Shown here: in pieces, positions 61,626 through 64,000 of the stretch
How positions within the stretch are numbered: the stretch's first letter is position 1
Layout of the letters: every line of letters begins with the position of its first letter
Assembly (NCBI GenBank): GCA_910586505.1
Contig: CAJUGV010000007.1
Location: 1-64,000 of the forward strand
Origin: an uncultured Paraprevotella sp.
Lineage (GTDB): Bacteria > Bacteroidota > Bacteroidia > Bacteroidales > Bacteroidaceae
Reading direction: 5' to 3'
Length of the DNA stretch: 64,000 nt
The notes under the pieces: generated by a model
Databases searched by the model: none
What the model saw: only the letters and a program-made list of their open reading frames with translations
What the model was told of the DNA's origin: nothing
Translations under genes and position numbers: made by a program

Positions 61626-63323
61626 ATGGAAAAGGAAAGAATAACAGGCGCAGAGGCATTGATGCGTTCGCTGGAGTATGAGGGAGTGACCACTCTCTTC
61701 GGCTATCCCGGCGGGGCCATCATGCCGGTGTATGATGCCTTGTACGGATATAAAGACAAACTGAATCATATACTGGTGCGCCACGAACAGGCCGCCACGC
61801 ATGCGGCGCAGGGCTATGCCCGTGTGTCGGGTAAGGTAGGAGTGGCGTTGGTGACGAGCGGTCCCGGAGCTACGAATACCATCACAGGTATTGCGGATGC
61901 CATGATGGATAGTACGCCTCTTGTGGTGATAGCCGGACAGGTGGGAGCTTCCCTTCTAGGGTCGGATGCCTTTCAGGAGTGCGACCTGGTGGGCGTGACG
62001 CAGCCTATCAGCAAGTGGGCCTACCAGATACGGCGTCCGGAAGACGTGGCGTGGGCCGTAAGCCGTGCGTTTTATATAGCAAAGAGCGGGCGTCCCGGAC
62101 CGGTAGTGCTCGATTTTGCCAAGAACGCACAGATCGGCATGGTGGAATTCGAACCGGAGAAAACGAATTTTATCCGCAGTTATGTGCCGGTTCCCAAGAC
62201 AGATCCTTGGGCCGTGCGTCAGGCGGCGGCCTTGATCAACAATGCCAAGCGTCCCTTTATTCTTGTGGGGCAGGGAGTGGAGCTCGGAGGGGCGCAGAAT
62301 GAACTGCGGCAGCTGATAGAACGGGCCGATATTCCGGCCGGCTGTACGTTGCTGGGCCTTTCGGCTCTCCCGACGGACCATCCTCTCAACAAGGGAATGC
62401 TGGGTATGCACGGCAGTCTGGCCAATAGTGTCAAAACACAGGAGTGTGATGTGCTGATCGCCGTGGGAATGCGTTTTGACGACCGCATTACGGGCAAGTT
62501 GAGCACGTATGCCTGCCAGGCCAAGAAGATACATTTCGAGATCGATCCCAGCGAAATCAACAAGAATGTGCCGGTGGATGTAGCTGTGTTGGGAGATTGT
62601 AAACATACACTGGCCGCTGTGCTCGAATTGGTGAAGCCGGCCCGCCATGCGGAGTGGGTGGATAGTTTCGGGGAGCATCTCGAACGGGAAAGTACTACCG
62701 TCATAGAACCGGAAATCCATCCGTTGGAGGGTCCGATAAAGATGGGCGAGGTGGTGCGCAAGGTGACTGAAATGACGGACAATAAAGCAATTCTTGTGAC
62801 GGATGTAGGGCAGAACCAGATGTTGGCTGCGCGTTATTTCAAATTTACGGAACGGCGCAGTATCGTGACTTCCGGTGGAATGGGAACGATGGGATTCGGC
62901 TTGCCGGCGGCTATCGGTGCCACATTCGGAGCGCCGGACCGCACGGTGTGCTTGTTTCTCGGCGACGGTGGCATTCAGATGACCATCCAGGAACTGGGAA
63001 CTATTATGGAACAGCGCAGTCCGGTGAAAATCATTTTGCTCAACAATAATTATTTGGGTAATGTGCGTCAGTGGCAGGAGATGTTCTTCGGCAAGCGTTA
63101 TTCCTTCACTCCGATGATGAACCCCGACTACAACATGATTGCCTCGGCCTATGGGATTCCCAACCGCACGGTGACGGAGCGTGACGAACTGGCATCCGGC
63201 ATACAGGAAATGATAGATACCGACGGACCGTTTCTGTTGCAGGTGGCTGTGATAGAGGAAGGCCGCGTGTTGCCGATGTGCTGCCCCGGAAATGATGTGG
63301 ACGATATGGTATTGGACTATTAG
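61626..63323 (+). CDS. ilvB: Acetolactate synthase large (catalytic) subunit
   Basis: Thiamine-diphosphate enzyme condensing pyruvate with pyruvate or 2-oxobutyrate. The 565-residue protein has the catalytic Glu in VRHEQAATHAAQGYAR (about residue 51), TSGPGATNTITGIADA (about 78), the FAD region in the middle, and the TPP motif GDGGIQMTIQEL...ILLNNNYLG (about 445-478). Length is standard for the anabolic enzyme. ilvN follows after 16 bp. Confidence 0.96.
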   Translation: MEKERITGAEALMRSLEYEGVTTLFGYPGGAIMPVYDALYGYKDKLNHILVRHEQAATHAAQGYARVSGKVGVALVTSGPGATNTITGIADAMMDSTPLVVIAGQVGASLLGSDAFQECDLVGVTQPISKWAYQIRRPEDVAWAVSRAFYIAKSGRPGPVVLDFAKNAQIGMVEFEPEKTNFIRSYVPVPKTDPWAVRQAAALINNAKRPFILVGQGVELGGAQNELRQLIERADIPAGCTLLGLSALPTDHPLNKGMLGMHGSLANSVKTQECDVLIAVGMRFDDRITGKLSTYACQAKKIHFEIDPSEINKNVPVDVAVLGDCKHTLAAVLELVKPARHAEWVDSFGEHLERESTTVIEPEIHPLEGPIKMGEVVRKVTEMTDNKAILVTDVGQNQMLAARYFKFTERRSIVTSGGMGTMGFGLPAAIGATFGAPDRTVCLFLGDGGIQMTIQELGTIMEQRSPVKIILLNNNYLGNVRQWQEMFFGKRYSFTPMMNPDYNMIASAYGIPNRTVTERDELASGIQEMIDTDGPFLLQVAVIEEGRVLPMCCPGNDVDDMVLDY

Positions 63324-63339
63324 CGGAAGGATTTATCAG

Positions 63340-63906
63340 ATGGAACAGGAAAAGAATTTCTATACTTTGATTGTATTCTCGGAGAATTTTGCGGGAGTGC
63401 TGAATCAGGTGACGTCGGTGTTCACCCGCCGGCAGGTAAATATTGAAAGTCTGAATGTATCGGCTTCAAGCATAAAGGGAGTGCACAAGTATACCATTAC
63501 GTGCTGGAGTACGGAGAATCAGATACAGATTATCACCAAACAGATGGAGAAGCGTATTGACGTGCTGCAGGCACATTATTTTACGGATGACGAGATATTC
63601 ATTCAGGAGGTGGCGCTTTATAAGTTGTCCACATCCGGTGTGTTGGAGAATCCGGAGGTGTCGAGGGCGGTACGCAGGCACGGAGCGCAGATTGTGGAAG
63701 TGAACCCCACTTATACGGTGGTGAGTAAGAAAGGACTGACCGAAGATATTATGTCGCTTTATTATGCCTTGAATGAGTACCGGTGTGTGTTGCAGTATGT
63801 GCGTTCCGGCCGTATCGCCATTACAAAAAGTTGTACGGAATATCTGGATGAATATCTGGAGGAACGTCGAAAGGCTTTTGAAGAGCTTCGGGTGAAGGAT
63901 AAATGA
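63340..63906 (+). CDS. ilvN: Acetolactate synthase small (regulatory) subunit
   Basis: 188-residue regulatory subunit that mediates valine feedback. The N-terminal ACT domain (about 6-80, YTLIVFSENFAGVLNQVTSVFTRRQVNIESLNV) is followed by the ALS small-subunit C-terminal domain (about 95-175). The start at MEQEKNFY is 16 bp after ilvB; an in-frame upstream ATG at 63292 lies inside ilvB. The next gene starts 7 bp after its stop. Confidence 0.94.
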   Translation: MEQEKNFYTLIVFSENFAGVLNQVTSVFTRRQVNIESLNVSASSIKGVHKYTITCWSTENQIQIITKQMEKRIDVLQAHYFTDDEIFIQEVALYKLSTSGVLENPEVSRAVRRHGAQIVEVNPTYTVVSKKGLTEDIMSLYYALNEYRCVLQYVRSGRIAITKSCTEYLDEYLEERRKAFEELRVKDK

Positions 63907-63913
63907 AAAGAGG

Positions 63914-64000
63914 ATGAAAGATAGCAAGGTAGGAACTTATTCTTTTGTGGCAGAGCCGTTTCATGTGGACTTTACAGGAAAGCTCTGTATGGGAGTACTT
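63914..64000 (+). CDS. Acyl-ACP thioesterase, N-terminal fragment cut by window end
   Basis: Only 29 codons are inside the window: KVGTYSFVAEPFHVDFTGKL. The segment YSFVAEPFHVDFTG is the N terminus of the FatA/FatB-like acyl-ACP thioesterases that in Bacteroides lie in the ilvDBN-ilvC operon. They release fatty acids from acyl carrier protein. The operon position supports the call; the rest of the gene must be checked beyond 64000. Confidence 0.7.
   Translation, partial: MKDSKVGTYSFVAEPFHVDFTGKLCMGVL

Noticed and set aside
59873..61693. 606-codon open frame antisense to ilvD
   Set aside because: Shadow of ilvD in a GC-biased gene; no protein family features.
1..64000. CRISPR arrays, tRNA or rRNA genes, insertion sequences, prophage
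   Set aside because: No regularly spaced direct repeats, no cloverleaf or rRNA sequence, and no transposase or phage protein was recognised in any frame.

Overview
The window reads as a chromosomal segment of a gut-type Bacteroidales bacterium, most likely Bacteroides or a close relative. The evidence is the repeated Bacteroides-type promoter box (TAnnTTTG, sometimes with TTTG about 19-21 bp upstream), the weak Shine-Dalgarno sequences, and the gene families: DUF4251, DUF2027-Smr, intracellular DPP III, GH43/GH38/GH127 glycosidases, and a lipoprotein with an acidic surface-export signal. No rRNA, tRNA, CRISPR array, insertion sequence or phage gene was seen. 52 coding regions are called, two of them very short and one cut by the window end.

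Layout. 0.2-6.6 kb: the leuA-leuC-leuD-citramalate-synthase-like-leuB operon, preceded by a 25-codon leader peptide balanced in Ile, Leu and Val codons and an intrinsic terminator (attenuator). 6.7-16 kb: housekeeping genes (TPR protein, purA, AlkD-like protein, DPP III, AraC-type regulator, recQ, MFS exporter, lipoprotein amidase). 16-18.8 kb: a large coiled-coil protein with an SbcC/Rad50-type zinc hook at its exact middle but no ATPase head at either end. 19-24.6 kb: hisS, DUF4251 protein, acetyltransferase, AlkD glycosylase, NUC1 nuclease and a polytopic membrane protein. 24.8-27.7 kb: groES-groEL and a TerB-DnaJ protein. 27.7-44.1 kb: carbohydrate genes (two GH43, a GH38, two divergent paralogous GH127, a PfkB sugar kinase) interleaved with NUDIX, queA, DUF2027-Smr, NlpC/P60 and exonuclease III. 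The GH set would suit arabinogalactan or extensin side chains, but no SusC/SusD pair is present.

44.4-48.4 kb holds the most unusual locus. A perfect 19-bp inverted repeat bounds a 226-bp segment containing a rightward promoter (a probable invertible promoter). It drives a 1139-residue multidomain secreted protein and then a 53-codon peptide of a small-protein type that standard annotation often misses. A convergent ABC exporter follows, translationally coupled to nadK.

51-59.3 kb: pdxJ, DJ-1/PfpI protein, ispD and recG (tightly overlapping), ndk, an M23-LysM peptidase, a VOC protein, an outer-membrane barrel with an aspartate-run loop, and a surface lipoprotein. 59.8-64 kb: ilvD-ilvB-ilvN and the start of an acyl-ACP thioesterase, so both arms of branched-chain amino acid synthesis lie at the two ends of the window.

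A dispersed palindromic repeat with a TGCGGA/TCCGCA core occurs at about 21.0, 33.4 and 59.4 kb. The last two copies share identical geometry and show compensatory base changes. All functional calls come from reading motifs and protein families by eye; no database search was possible.
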